Of a DNA stretch of 35,736 bases, positions 23,661 through 31,226 are shown piece by piece. This DNA comes from JANJUB01 sp040081075 (GTDB lineage: Bacteria; Armatimonadota; Fimbriimonadia; Fimbriimonadales; Fimbriimonadaceae). Under the pieces are notes generated by a model. That model worked only from the letters and a program-made list of their open reading frames with translations. It ran no database searches and had not been told where the DNA came from. Numbering within the stretch: the stretch's first letter is position 1; each line of letters starts with the position of its first letter. The position numbers and the translations under genes were made by a program. The stretch is from assembly GCA_040081075.1 (NCBI GenBank), contig JBEBHJ010000037.1, forward strand, positions 1 to 35,736, read 5' to 3'.

Positions 23661-24728
23661 ATGGCAATGTCAATGAGAGTAACGAATATAGGTGGGCGAG
23701 TAATCGCCACGAAGCGAGCTGGGGTGAGGAGTTATCACCAACACGATGCCCTGGGCAACACCATCGCCCTCATCAACGACTCTGGAGTCGTAACCGACAC
23801 CTACACCTACTGGCCCTACGGAGAACTAAGAACGTCAACCGGAACCACAACAAATCCCTTCAAGTTCTGTGGAGCTTGGGGGTATTACACGGATACAACC
23901 GGCAGAACGTACGTCAGAGCGAGAACAGTTAGACCTGGTTTGTGTCGATGGATGACGGTTGACCGATTCTGGCCAATCCAAAAGCCATACAACTTTGTTG
24001 GGAACAATCCTCTCGGGTTTGTCGATCCTTCAGGACTAAGCCGAATCGACCTTACTATGAATGCTTTCATTAACTCCGATACGCATGGAAAGTATCTGAG
24101 CCTCAAGCCATGGGCTCGATTCTTTAATTCCGTTATTCCAGCTGGAATGATCGGAGACTTGGCTTCAGCAACTGACCGCGCGCCGTTCGACCGCAAGGGC
24201 ACGAATCGAGGCAGGGCAGATTTTTCAATTGATTCACTTGGAATTGGATATGGGGCTCCCTCATTGAAAACTTGGGTGGGCGTCACAGAGGTGTTTTTGC
24301 ATGCAATAGGGTTGGGCTATCTGCCGATTTACCAAAACCACGGCCATATGTACACGATGTATAATCGGTCGGGTTTCGAACCTTGCAAACACTCATGGAT
24401 CAGGATTCAACAGCGTTGGTGTGCGGCTCTAGTGCCAAATGCAAGTGCATTGTGCATAGACTGGAGTGTCACTGTGGTTTTCTCAATCGAAGGCCAAAAT
24501 AGTGTAGGCATTACTGTAAAGGATTGGCTGCTCGATAAGTTTCCAGATGCTGACTCCTGGATATATGTTAACAAGAAGTTTGTTAAGAATTGGTTTCACA
24601 TACCTCACAAGGTTACCGAAGCCATGGGGCATCCCTTCGTTGGGCTAGCCCTAATGGATAAGGCAGGCCCTTACAAAACGTCAGTTGAAGCACCGACACC
24701 GCCTGAGTGTTGCAAGAGGAGCACCTAA
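23661..24728 (+). CDS. Stand-alone Rhs C-terminal core with variable tip (tip 3)
   Basis: A 355-residue protein beginning MAMSMRVTNIGGRVIATKRAG. The core is nearly identical to those of tips 1 and 4, then PYNFVGNNPLGFVDPSGL marks the end of the core near residue 128. The 225-residue tail is different: few cysteines until the end (PECCKRST), an early NAFINSDTHG segment and a central FSIDSLGIGYG. I cannot assign it to a toxin family. GGAGAA at 23646-23651, the Leu-Gly-Glu codons of the truncated shell, is the Shine-Dalgarno. One base separates its stop from the next ATG. Confidence 0.82.
   Translation: MAMSMRVTNIGGRVIATKRAGVRSYHQHDALGNTIALINDSGVVTDTYTYWPYGELRTSTGTTTNPFKFCGAWGYYTDTTGRTYVRARTVRPGLCRWMTVDRFWPIQKPYNFVGNNPLGFVDPSGLSRIDLTMNAFINSDTHGKYLSLKPWARFFNSVIPAGMIGDLASATDRAPFDRKGTNRGRADFSIDSLGIGYGAPSLKTWVGVTEVFLHAIGLGYLPIYQNHGHMYTMYNRSGFEPCKHSWIRIQQRWCAALVPNASALCIDWSVTVVFSIEGQNSVGITVKDWLLDKFPDADSWIYVNKKFVKNWFHIPHKVTEAMGHPFVGLALMDKAGPYKTSVEAPTPPECCKRST
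23736..23974. repeat. Rhs core repeat, copy 2 of 3 (239 bases)
   Basis: Gapless, nearly identical partner of 15737-15975 and 25762-26000. Differences are scattered and mostly in third codon positions. Confidence 0.85.
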
Positions 24729-24729
24729 A

Positions 24730-25650
24730 ATGATTATTGCTGCATTGCTTGTCCAAGCGTTAGCAGAGCCCCTACATTTGGTTAGTGTGAATTCTCAGCT
24801 TTTCTTTATCGACTCAAACCGTGGGCTATGTCGACTTGAGGGATCAGGCGTGCATGGGCAAGTTGGGCCAACTCAACGACCGCAAGGAAGAATGGGTGTC
24901 GTTAACGGTCGTATCGTCTTGGCCGCTTTTGGAGGGGTCAACGAATTTGATACCAAAACAACTAAAGGAAAGCACACGCCCTTGCCGCTCAGCTCGTTTC
25001 AAACGCCATGGGGGTGCTCGCGCGATGGTCAGTACTTGGTTTATACAAACGGTAAAGGCAAATCCCGCATTTTTTACAGAAAAGGCGCAAAATGGTCAAA
25101 ATTTCGAGATATTAACTTTGAGCCCTTTCCAATGGGCCTTGAAACTCGTCGACCAGGCGGATGTTACGCAATCGGTTTCTCTGCAGGAAGACCGCGCCTA
25201 GTGCGCATTACGCGCGAAGGCTTGAGGGGCTCCTGGCCAAAAGACTTTTCTCGTGGCCTTGTGAAAGATTTTCTGGTGCGCTCAGACTCTACTTGGCTCC
25301 TAGCATATGAGACCGAGGAAGGAACAAAAATCTTACATATTGACGAGGCTGGAACAAGAGCTCTCGGAACTGTGATTTTGCAAGGCTTTACTGGCGTCAG
25401 AATCGCCGAGAACGGAAATGGCCACATTGCCGTCCTGAGCCCTTGGGGACATTTCGCGATTGTAGCACTGAATGGTCGTCGCAGTGCAAGTGGAACGTTG
25501 ACGTTAAAGACTGCCTTGGAACTGGATTCCGACAGGTATCGAAGAGCAGTTCTCTGTTGGCAGTCACGAACCAGTCTTCTGGTAATGAGCCCAAGCGGTT
25601 TTGGATCGCTGTCGGCGTTGGGGAAATCATCCGATTGGCGTAAATTTTGA
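24730..25650 (+). CDS. Exported protein after tip 3, candidate immunity/partner, propeller-like
   Basis: A 306-residue protein with a signal peptide (MIIAALLVQALAEP). The rest is a succession of short beta segments with recurring G-x-x-x-L-V-x-x-N/D patterns (RDGQYLVYTNGKGKSRIFYR and similar), as in beta-propeller proteins. No family is named with confidence. The ATG lies 1 base after the tip 3 stop (TAAAATG), so translation is probably coupled. It could be the cognate protector or a secreted ligand. Confidence 0.62.
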   Translation: MIIAALLVQALAEPLHLVSVNSQLFFIDSNRGLCRLEGSGVHGQVGPTQRPQGRMGVVNGRIVLAAFGGVNEFDTKTTKGKHTPLPLSSFQTPWGCSRDGQYLVYTNGKGKSRIFYRKGAKWSKFRDINFEPFPMGLETRRPGGCYAIGFSAGRPRLVRITREGLRGSWPKDFSRGLVKDFLVRSDSTWLLAYETEEGTKILHIDEAGTRALGTVILQGFTGVRIAENGNGHIAVLSPWGHFAIVALNGRRSASGTLTLKTALELDSDRYRRAVLCWQSRTSLLVMSPSGFGSLSALGKSSDWRKF

Positions 25651-25686
25651 AGCTAGTGTCTAAAGTCTTTATTGGGAGAATGTAAT

Positions 25687-26523
25687 ATGGCAATGTCAAT
25701 GAGAGTTTCGAACATGGGTGGGCGAGTTATCGCTACCAAGCGCGCTGGGGTCAGGAGTTATCACCAACACGACGCCCTGGGAAACACCATCGCCCTCATC
25801 AACGACTCTGGAGTCGTAACCGACACCTACACCTACTGGCCCTACGGAGAACTAAGAACCTCTACGGGCTCCACCACAAACCCCTTCAAGTTCTGCGGAG
25901 CTTGGGGGTATTACACCGATACCACTGGGCGGACATATGTGAGGGCGAGAACGCTACGGCCCGGACTTACTAGATGGATGACCGTCGATCCGCTATGGCC
26001 GGAGGAGTCTCCTTACAAGTATTGTAATGGCAGTCCAATATATAGGGTTGATCCAACGGGGCTGCAACTGAATATTGTTGTGGGTTGCTTAATTCCGCCA
26101 TGTGCGAGGTTTCCTGGTGGACCCTGCGAGTGGGCACGGAAAAAACTCAATCCTTCCAAAACAACGGTCGCAACGGTGATATGCTGCGGTGGTGTCAAGA
26201 GAACGTGCATTTTCAGGCCGCCGTTTCTGACTGAGCTTCTCGTATGTATCGCTGCACACGAACAGGTGCACCACTCCCAATGCAATTGCAACAAAGGTGA
26301 CGGTTATTGTCTGGGACCGGTACCCGGGTGGGATGAAGAGTGTGTAGCTTATAAGAGAGAACTGAAATGCGTTCTTGCGGTGTTTTGGAAGTGCCAAATG
26401 AAATCATTCCCACACCCTCGGTTGGAATGCCTTGCAGAGGTTCGCAAACACAAAAGAAACACTTGCAACCAGATTTTTCGATATTGCCTGGAAACTCCCA
26501 AGGAATGTTCGTGGGGAACGTGA
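25687..26523 (+). CDS. Stand-alone Rhs C-terminal core with HExxH metallopeptidase-like tip (tip 4)
   Basis: A 278-residue protein beginning MAMSMRVSNMGGRVIATKRAG. The core (residues 1-125) matches tips 1 and 3. The tail has 17 cysteines and HEQVHHSQC at 191-199, followed after about 22 residues by DEECVAYKREL, as in zinc peptidases where a downstream glutamate is the third ligand. A secreted zinc endopeptidase toxin is a reasonable inference. No shell precedes it. GGAGAA at 25675-25680 (in TTGGGAGAA) is a leftover of the Leu-Gly-Glu junction and acts as Shine-Dalgarno. Confidence 0.82.
   Translation: MAMSMRVSNMGGRVIATKRAGVRSYHQHDALGNTIALINDSGVVTDTYTYWPYGELRTSTGSTTNPFKFCGAWGYYTDTTGRTYVRARTLRPGLTRWMTVDPLWPEESPYKYCNGSPIYRVDPTGLQLNIVVGCLIPPCARFPGGPCEWARKKLNPSKTTVATVICCGGVKRTCIFRPPFLTELLVCIAAHEQVHHSQCNCNKGDGYCLGPVPGWDEECVAYKRELKCVLAVFWKCQMKSFPHPRLECLAEVRKHKRNTCNQIFRYCLETPKECSWGT
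25762..26000. repeat. Rhs core repeat, copy 3 of 3 (239 bases)
   Basis: Gapless, nearly identical partner of 15737-15975 and 23736-23974. Confidence 0.85.
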
Positions 26524-26531
26524 CTGTAAAA

Positions 26532-26957
26532 ATGAAGCGGCATCCTCGGGTGAGAGTTGTTTGGCTCGTGGTAATACTTTTCTTAACATTGGTTTGTACC
26601 CACCTATATTCGCCGAAGGATTGGGCGGGCCGGACTAGTCAGGAAATCTATGATTTTATCGAGTCACATCCCGAAGCATCCTTGAATACAGCAGTCATGG
26701 TAGATCGAGAGCAAATAGTGTCATCTCAAGCAAAGTCTGGCCCAACAGGAGGGGGCACCAATATAATGAGCCTAAGAGCATGGCGACTTGGGCTGCGGCG
26801 TCTTGAGGTACGCGGTGCTCTAGGACCCGAAGTTTGTCTAAGGATGATCTATAAGGAGGGTTGGTGGTATTTGGGAACGATGCGCGCCGAGGTTGATTCG
26901 GGTCAGCATCTTGTTGCGATAAACGCATTCCTTCCAATCGTTCGTGATATCGAGTAA
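26532..26957 (+). CDS. Membrane-anchored or exported protein after tip 4, candidate immunity/partner
   Basis: About 141 residues from the ATG at 26532, which lies 8 bases after the tip 4 stop; an in-frame ATG at 26505 is also possible. A basic N-terminus followed by one hydrophobic helix (VVWLVVILFLTLVCTHLY) is a signal anchor. The following domain (about 115 residues) ends in GWWYLGTMRAEV and AFLPIVRDIE and is not recognised. Its location after a metallopeptidase-like tip suggests an inhibitor facing the cell exterior, which is inference. Confidence 0.58.
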   Translation: MKRHPRVRVVWLVVILFLTLVCTHLYSPKDWAGRTSQEIYDFIESHPEASLNTAVMVDREQIVSSQAKSGPTGGGTNIMSLRAWRLGLRRLEVRGALGPEVCLRMIYKEGWWYLGTMRAEVDSGQHLVAINAFLPIVRDIE

Positions 26958-27054
26958 AGGCCCGCCTGCCCGCTTAGCAAAGTGTAAGCCATTAGAATGT
27001 GTCCTTATGCATGAAATCATTCACACTTGCGGTTTCGGTCACAAGGATATAACA
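26958..27054 (+). pseudogene. Fragment of a fifth tip with HExxHxxGxxH motif
   Basis: Between the previous partner gene and the next one, about 30 codons read LAKCKPLECVLMHEIIHTCG, then FGHKD. Positions 27010-27042 encode HEIIHTCGFGH, a zinc-peptidase motif with a third histidine. The segment resembles the HEQVH region of tip 4 (hydrophobic-Cys-hydrophobic before HExxH, Cys after). No start codon, core or shell accompanies it, so it is the broken 3' end of another tip. Its frame runs on into the following gene without a stop. Confidence 0.55.
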
Positions 27055-27531
27055 ATGCTATTCATACATTTAGCAATCGGATTCACACTCCTGGCAGCAC
27101 AGGCGGGTGCAATTTCCGGATCACTTTCGCCGCAAACCTCAAAAGTTATCAGATTTGGGCAACTAACGTTCATCTTTGACGAGCCAAGATTCAAGCTGAG
27201 CGGACGTCGCGCCAAAAGAAACAGACAAGGCACGTTGACAATCGATGGTAGGACTGCGTGGGGCACCGATGGGGTCCTACCTGTAACCAAGGTTAGCAGG
27301 ATACAAATCACTTTTCAGTCGCATGCGATTGAGTTACCACCAGTTGCTTACCGTGACTGTTTTAACGCGTCCTTAAGCGATGAGTCGATATTGGGAGTTG
27401 ACCACATTCGACCCAATGTTGAGCGGATTCGACTGATTTGCGGCGACGGTGCCGCCGTATACCTTGTCACTTTTGAGGTGGACTTTGCGAAGCGATCTTT
27501 TCGACGATGGGTCAGATCGGCCGACCAATGA
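27055..27531 (+). CDS. Exported protein after the tip 5 remnant, candidate immunity/partner
   Basis: A 158-residue protein with a clear signal peptide (MLFIHLAIGFTLLAAQAGA). The mature domain is beta-rich: QLTFIFDEPRFKL, then RIQITFQSHAIELPP, DCFNAS and VYLVTFEVD. I recall similar layouts in small proteins next to Rhs tips, but I cannot name a family. AAGGA at 27043-27047 is 7 bases from the ATG. The frame is open upstream to 26944 through the tip fragment; the signal peptide and Shine-Dalgarno favour 27055. Confidence 0.58.
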   Translation: MLFIHLAIGFTLLAAQAGAISGSLSPQTSKVIRFGQLTFIFDEPRFKLSGRRAKRNRQGTLTIDGRTAWGTDGVLPVTKVSRIQITFQSHAIELPPVAYRDCFNASLSDESILGVDHIRPNVERIRLICGDGAAVYLVTFEVDFAKRSFRRWVRSADQ

Positions 27532-27543
27532 AACTTGTGGCGC

Positions 27544-27746
27544 ACCTCGGCAACGTCGTCAGCCTGCAAAACAGCGATACCGGCGTCGTGACCTACACCT
27601 TTAATAGCCTCAACCGGCTCGAAACCATGCCCGATCCGCTCGGGCGAAAGACCACCTATGCCTACGATACGGCGACAACATCACCGCCATCACCAACCCC
27701 CTGGGCCAAACCACCACCCAAATCTACGATGGGTGCTTGCTCCAAG
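27544..27746 (+). pseudogene. Rhs shell remnant at the right end of the island
   Basis: About 200 bases closely matching shell positions 19031-19233, encoding LGNVVSLQNSD, SLNRLETM and DPLGRKTTYAYD. A single base is missing at GATACGG (GATAACGG in the shell), which destroys the frame. Similarity ends sharply at CTCCAAG. 27747-27883 holds no gene I can support, only a small CCCCT/AGGGG inverted repeat at 27801-27816. Confidence 0.75.
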
Positions 27747-27883
27747 GATTTACAACGCGCTAGCCCTTGTGGTGCTCCCGGGCACCTCGCGCCATATGCC
27801 CCCCTCCGCTAAGGGGAGCAGGCTTATGCGTGTGGCGCTTCTTGTAGCCAAGAATCAGTGCCGAAGGCAACGACCTACCGTCC

Positions 27884-28357
27884 CTACATGCCTTCAATCA
27901 ACTTGATCGTGACAACTCGGGCCGTCAAATCCACATTCAGAACAAACTCGCGCACAACCGGCACAAGGTGATCTTCGATGACAAAAACGTCGTGAGCGGG
28001 CATCGGCAAAACCTCGGAAACCACTCCCAGCTCCTCTCCCTCCAGAGTGACCGCCCGCAATCCGATCAGATCGGATGTTAAGAACTCATCATCGTCAAGC
28101 TCCGGGCGCTCTTCCTCGGCGGCTTCTAGGTACTTCCATTGCAAGTCCTCGGCGTCGTTGCGTGTGGTCACCCCTTCAAGACTCAAGATGATCTGACCAC
28201 TTTGAAGCTTTGAATCCTCAATGCGAATCCATTTGCCTTCCAAGCGAAGCCTTCGCCCCTTATCAAAACGCTCGGCAAAATCGGTCAGCGCCTTCACTTT
28301 GACCTGTCCCTTAATGCCAAAGGCCGCCACGATTTGGCCTACCTTGATCGTACTCAT
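27884..28357 (-). CDS. rimM: Ribosome maturation factor RimM
   Basis: A 157-residue protein with the RimM N-terminal barrel (VGQIVAAFGIKGQVKVKALTDF) and the PRC-barrel C-terminal half (LIGLRAVTLEGEELGVVSEV, then HDVFVI). It assists maturation of the 30S head and binds S19. An upstream in-frame ATG at 28375 exists, but the ATG at 28357 overlaps the ltaE stop (ATGA), giving translational coupling, and begins at the family's usual first residue. The usual partners rpsP and trmD are absent; the upstream gene is ltaE. Confidence 0.93.
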   Translation of the reverse strand: MSTIKVGQIVAAFGIKGQVKVKALTDFAERFDKGRRLRLEGKWIRIEDSKLQSGQIILSLEGVTTRNDAEDLQWKYLEAAEEERPELDDDEFLTSDLIGLRAVTLEGEELGVVSEVLPMPAHDVFVIEDHLVPVVREFVLNVDLTARVVTIKLIEGM

Positions 28358-29403
28358 GCGGCCGCCACCGCGCACTGCTTGAATGCCGTAATGGCGCGGT
28401 CGAGTTTGACGTCATCAATATCCGCATGAAACACGCAACGGATGCGATTCGGGGAAGGGGGCATCGCCCAAACATCCAGAGCGCTCAGGGCGTCAATCAC
28501 GGGCTGGGCCGGTCCGACCGTGTCCACCATCACCATGTTTGTTTGAACTGTATCCCAATCAATCGAGTAACCGGGCGTCCCATCTACGGCTTCGGCAAAT
28601 CGGCGAGCCCGGGAATGATCTTCAGCAAGGCGATCGACATATTGGGTCAGGCTCACAATGCCACAAGCGGCAAGAAGGCCCGATTGCCGCATTCCGCCGC
28701 CTAATCGCTTTCGCCACATGCGGGCGTGTTCAATAAAGTCGCATGATCCGGTCAAGATTGAACCAACCGGAGCACGCAGGCCCTTACTGAGGCAGAAGTT
28801 GACGGAATCAAAATGCTGAGCAATCGCTTTAATGTCAACCCCAAGAGCCACCGATGCATTGAACACCCTCGCCCCATCTAGATGAACCTTGAACCCGTTG
28901 CGATCGGCCAATGCCTTATAGTCTGCTAAGACATCAAGCGGAATGATCGTTCCCCCGGCGCGGTTGTGGGTGTTTTCAATACAAAGCAGGGAAGTGCCGG
29001 GCGTGTGAAGCGAGCGATGCATCACCGCCTTCTCTAAGTCTTTCATCGCCATGATGCCTCGATGTGAAGGCACGGTTCTGGTCACAACTCCCGCCAAAAC
29101 GCCCGGCCCGCCGCATTCATAGTAAAGAACATGAGCCTCCTCTTCGATAATCATCGCGTCGCCGGGCTGCGTATGGGTCGCGACCGCAATCTGATTCCCC
29201 ATGGTTCCGCTCGGGACAAAAAGAGCGGCTTCTTTTCCGAGCATGTTTGCCGCAAGTTGCTCGAGCTCCGTGACGGTAGGCTCGTCTCCAAGCACGTCAT
29301 CCCCTAAGGCAGCCCGCTGCATAGCCTCAAACATTTCAGGGGTTGGGCGGGTTACTGTATCGCTGCGAAGGTCTACAATGTTGGCTTGGTAGTCGGATGG
29401 CAT
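28354..29403 (-). CDS. ltaE: Low-specificity L-threonine aldolase
   Basis: A 349-residue fold type I PLP enzyme. Landmarks are DLRSDTVTRPTPEM at 11-24, GDDVLGDEPTV at 34-44, FVPSGTMGNQ at 62-71, HLDGARVFNA at 174-183 and the PLP lysine K207 in LSKGLRAPVGS. It cleaves L-threonine and L-allo-threonine to glycine and acetaldehyde. The minus-strand TAAACT box (29417 to 29412) ends 8 bases before the ATG, again a near-leaderless layout. It is co-transcribed with rimM and divergent from the Bax inhibitor-like gene. Confidence 0.93.
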   Translation of the reverse strand: MPSDYQANIVDLRSDTVTRPTPEMFEAMQRAALGDDVLGDEPTVTELEQLAANMLGKEAALFVPSGTMGNQIAVATHTQPGDAMIIEEEAHVLYYECGGPGVLAGVVTRTVPSHRGIMAMKDLEKAVMHRSLHTPGTSLLCIENTHNRAGGTIIPLDVLADYKALADRNGFKVHLDGARVFNASVALGVDIKAIAQHFDSVNFCLSKGLRAPVGSILTGSCDFIEHARMWRKRLGGGMRQSGLLAACGIVSLTQYVDRLAEDHSRARRFAEAVDGTPGYSIDWDTVQTNMVMVDTVGPAQPVIDALSALDVWAMPPSPNRIRCVFHADIDDVKLDRAITAFKQCAVAAA

Positions 29404-29458
29404 TGACTCTTAGTTTATCTGAACCGCTGGCGAATCAAAAGACGTATATACTAATACC
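29404..29458. promoter_or_regulatory. Divergent promoters of ltaE and the Bax inhibitor-like gene
   Basis: Plus strand: TATACT at 29447-29452 ends 6 bases before the ATG at 29459. Minus strand: TAAACT (29417 to 29412) ends 8 bases before the ATG at 29403. Neither ATG has a Shine-Dalgarno, and no consensus -35 is seen for either. Confidence 0.45.
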
Positions 29459-30199
29459 ATGGCTAATCCCGTAATGAGAGAAGGTTATTTCGATGGAGTG
29501 AGCGGAGCATCAGTTTCGACTGATCCGATGACCCTTGAAGGAACCGTCAAGAAGATTGGAATTCTATTTGCCCTCGTCGTTGGTGGCGCGGTGCTTGGTT
29601 GGGTCGTGCCAAACGTGGGCATCATGATTGCCACTTGGATTGCGGCCGTTGTTCTGAGCCTAATTATCACTTTCAAGCCAACAACTGCCCCAATGCTCGC
29701 CCCTTTTCATGCCATATCGATTGGCTACGGGGCCGGAGTTGTTTCCCTCGTCACGACGGAGATGCTCAAGGGCTCCAAGATGGAGAACCTAGGAGTGCCC
29801 GTCGCAGTCGCCGGGACTCTGGTCACCTTCGGAGTCATGCTCTTTCTGTACGCACGCAAGATTCTGAGGCTGAATGAGACTTGGAAGAGCGTGATTATGG
29901 GTGCAACCGCGGCCGTCATGGTGACCTACCTATTTCTGGGGATTGCAAGCTTTGCGTTTCCGAAGTGGGTTGGCGGCATGGCAATTTTTGGAAACGGCCC
30001 GATTGGTATCGGCTTCTCAATCCTAGTGATTGGTCTCGCCGCGTTCAACTACTTGATGGACTTCGACATGATTGATCGAGGAATCGAAAATCGGGCTCCA
30101 AAACACATGGAGTGGTATGGGGCGTTTGCATTGGTTTTCACAACTGTGTGGCTCTACCTAGAGATTCTGCGCTTGATCAACAAGCTCAACCGCCGATAA
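29459..30199 (+). CDS. Bax inhibitor-1-like membrane protein (BaxI_1/YccA superfamily)
   Basis: A 246-residue protein with seven hydrophobic helices between about residue 32 and 240, preceded by a short soluble N-terminus (MANPVMREGYFDG) and TLEGTVKK. The N-P-V-M start, the FDMIDRGIEN loop after helix 6 and the final YLEILRLIN helix fit the BaxI_1 family. Related TMBIM proteins are proton or calcium channels; the bacterial substrate is not established. The 3' end overlaps the convergent glycosyltransferase gene by 14 bases. Confidence 0.85.
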   Translation: MANPVMREGYFDGVSGASVSTDPMTLEGTVKKIGILFALVVGGAVLGWVVPNVGIMIATWIAAVVLSLIITFKPTTAPMLAPFHAISIGYGAGVVSLVTTEMLKGSKMENLGVPVAVAGTLVTFGVMLFLYARKILRLNETWKSVIMGATAAVMVTYLFLGIASFAFPKWVGGMAIFGNGPIGIGFSILVIGLAAFNYLMDFDMIDRGIENRAPKHMEWYGAFALVFTTVWLYLEILRLINKLNRR

Positions 30200-31226
30200 A
30201 GCCCTCGTAGGCAGCTTCCATCCGCTCGGCCATACACGCAATGGTATAGGTCGAGCGATGGATTTCCTGTCCGGCCGCTCCCAGCTTGGCCACATGGTCT
30301 GGGTTTTGGGATAGCTCACGGATAATTTCCACCAACTTGCCCGCATCCCTCTTTTCAAACAGGTGCCCATTCACGCCTTCCTGAACCATTTCCGGGAGGC
30401 CCCCCGACCTCGTGGCGAGGACTGGCTTTCCCAAGGACATCGCCTCAAGAGCCGAATAAGGAAAAGCTTCTTCCCAAAGGCTTGGAATGACAATCGCGTC
30501 CATGGCCGTCATCGCGTTGGCAACATCTTCGACACGACCATGGTAGCGGACAGGACCGCCCTCCTTCTTGAGCTCTGATAACAGCGGTCCATCGCCAAAC
30601 ACATGCATGGTTTCGGGAGGGAGGCTCTTGGCGGCTTCGGCGAGTGTGCGGACCCCTTTGTCATCCACGACGCGCCCGAAAAACCCTACGCTAAATCCGG
30701 GAATCGCCATTTGCGCCCGAACTGTCTCGACGGGGAGAGTTGCTTCAAGCGCGGGACATCCGGCCTTTGCCACGGCAATGCGGTCAGCCGGAACTCCAGA
30801 ATCGGTCAAGCGCACCTTAACCGCATCAGAAACCCCTATGAAGCTCTCAAACAGCCTTGTATAACGCCTAACCTTTGCGGGCTTCCAATAGAGAACTACA
30901 TGCCGCGTCAGGACCGTATTTCGCTGCCCCGCCAATCGGGCCGCAATCGCGGGAACAATGAAATCGGGGCTGAAGTGGGTGTTAACAACGTCGAACTTAT
31001 GACGCCGGAAGAACCTCATGTAGGCGGGCAGAAGCGAAAACTGAAACTGGCGCTTTAGGGAGATATGAGCCTTGTTGCAGGTAAGTTTCTTATCGAGAGG
31101 TGAACCTGGTGGGACGGTTGCCCAAACTTCGTGGCCCCGCTCCGCCAATCCCTGAGTCAAGTAAAGCAAGTACCGCTCAATGCCCCCCCAGTCGTGGAGC
31201 GCACTCCCGACCTGCAGGATTTTCAA
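30186..31226 (-). CDS. Glycosyltransferase family 4 (GT-B)
   Basis: A 346-residue GT-B enzyme. The N-terminal domain has the acceptor-side G-G-I-E-R loop (14-18). The donor domain has FGRVVDDKG at 183-191, FGDGP at 210-214 and the EX7E pair E253/E261 in EEAFPYSALEAMSLGKP. It is a retaining transferase using a nucleotide sugar, probably for a surface polysaccharide or glycolipid; the substrate is unknown. It is the last gene of a three-gene minus-strand operon, and its ATG overlaps the esterase stop (ATGA). Confidence 0.88.
   Translation of the reverse strand: MKILQVGSALHDWGGIERYLLYLTQGLAERGHEVWATVPPGSPLDKKLTCNKAHISLKRQFQFSLLPAYMRFFRRHKFDVVNTHFSPDFIVPAIAARLAGQRNTVLTRHVVLYWKPAKVRRYTRLFESFIGVSDAVKVRLTDSGVPADRIAVAKAGCPALEATLPVETVRAQMAIPGFSVGFFGRVVDDKGVRTLAEAAKSLPPETMHVFGDGPLLSELKKEGGPVRYHGRVEDVANAMTAMDAIVIPSLWEEAFPYSALEAMSLGKPVLATRSGGLPEMVQEGVNGHLFEKRDAGKLVEIIRELSQNPDHVAKLGAAGQEIHRSTYTIACMAERMEAAYEGFIGG

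Noticed and set aside
26944..27531. A single secreted metallopeptidase gene starting at 26944
   Set aside because: The frame is continuous, but the HEIIHTCGFGH part is cytoplasm-like upstream of an internal signal peptide with its own Shine-Dalgarno. A tip remnant followed by a separate gene fits better.
13534..27883. Island as a prophage or integrative element
   Set aside because: No integrase, transposase, capsid or terminase gene, no tRNA at the edge and no flanking att-like direct repeat were found. Only the first gene has a phage-like motif.
30603..31058. Plus-strand open frames opposite the glycosyltransferase and esterase genes
   Set aside because: Shadows without ribosome-binding sites; the minus-strand genes have complete family motifs.
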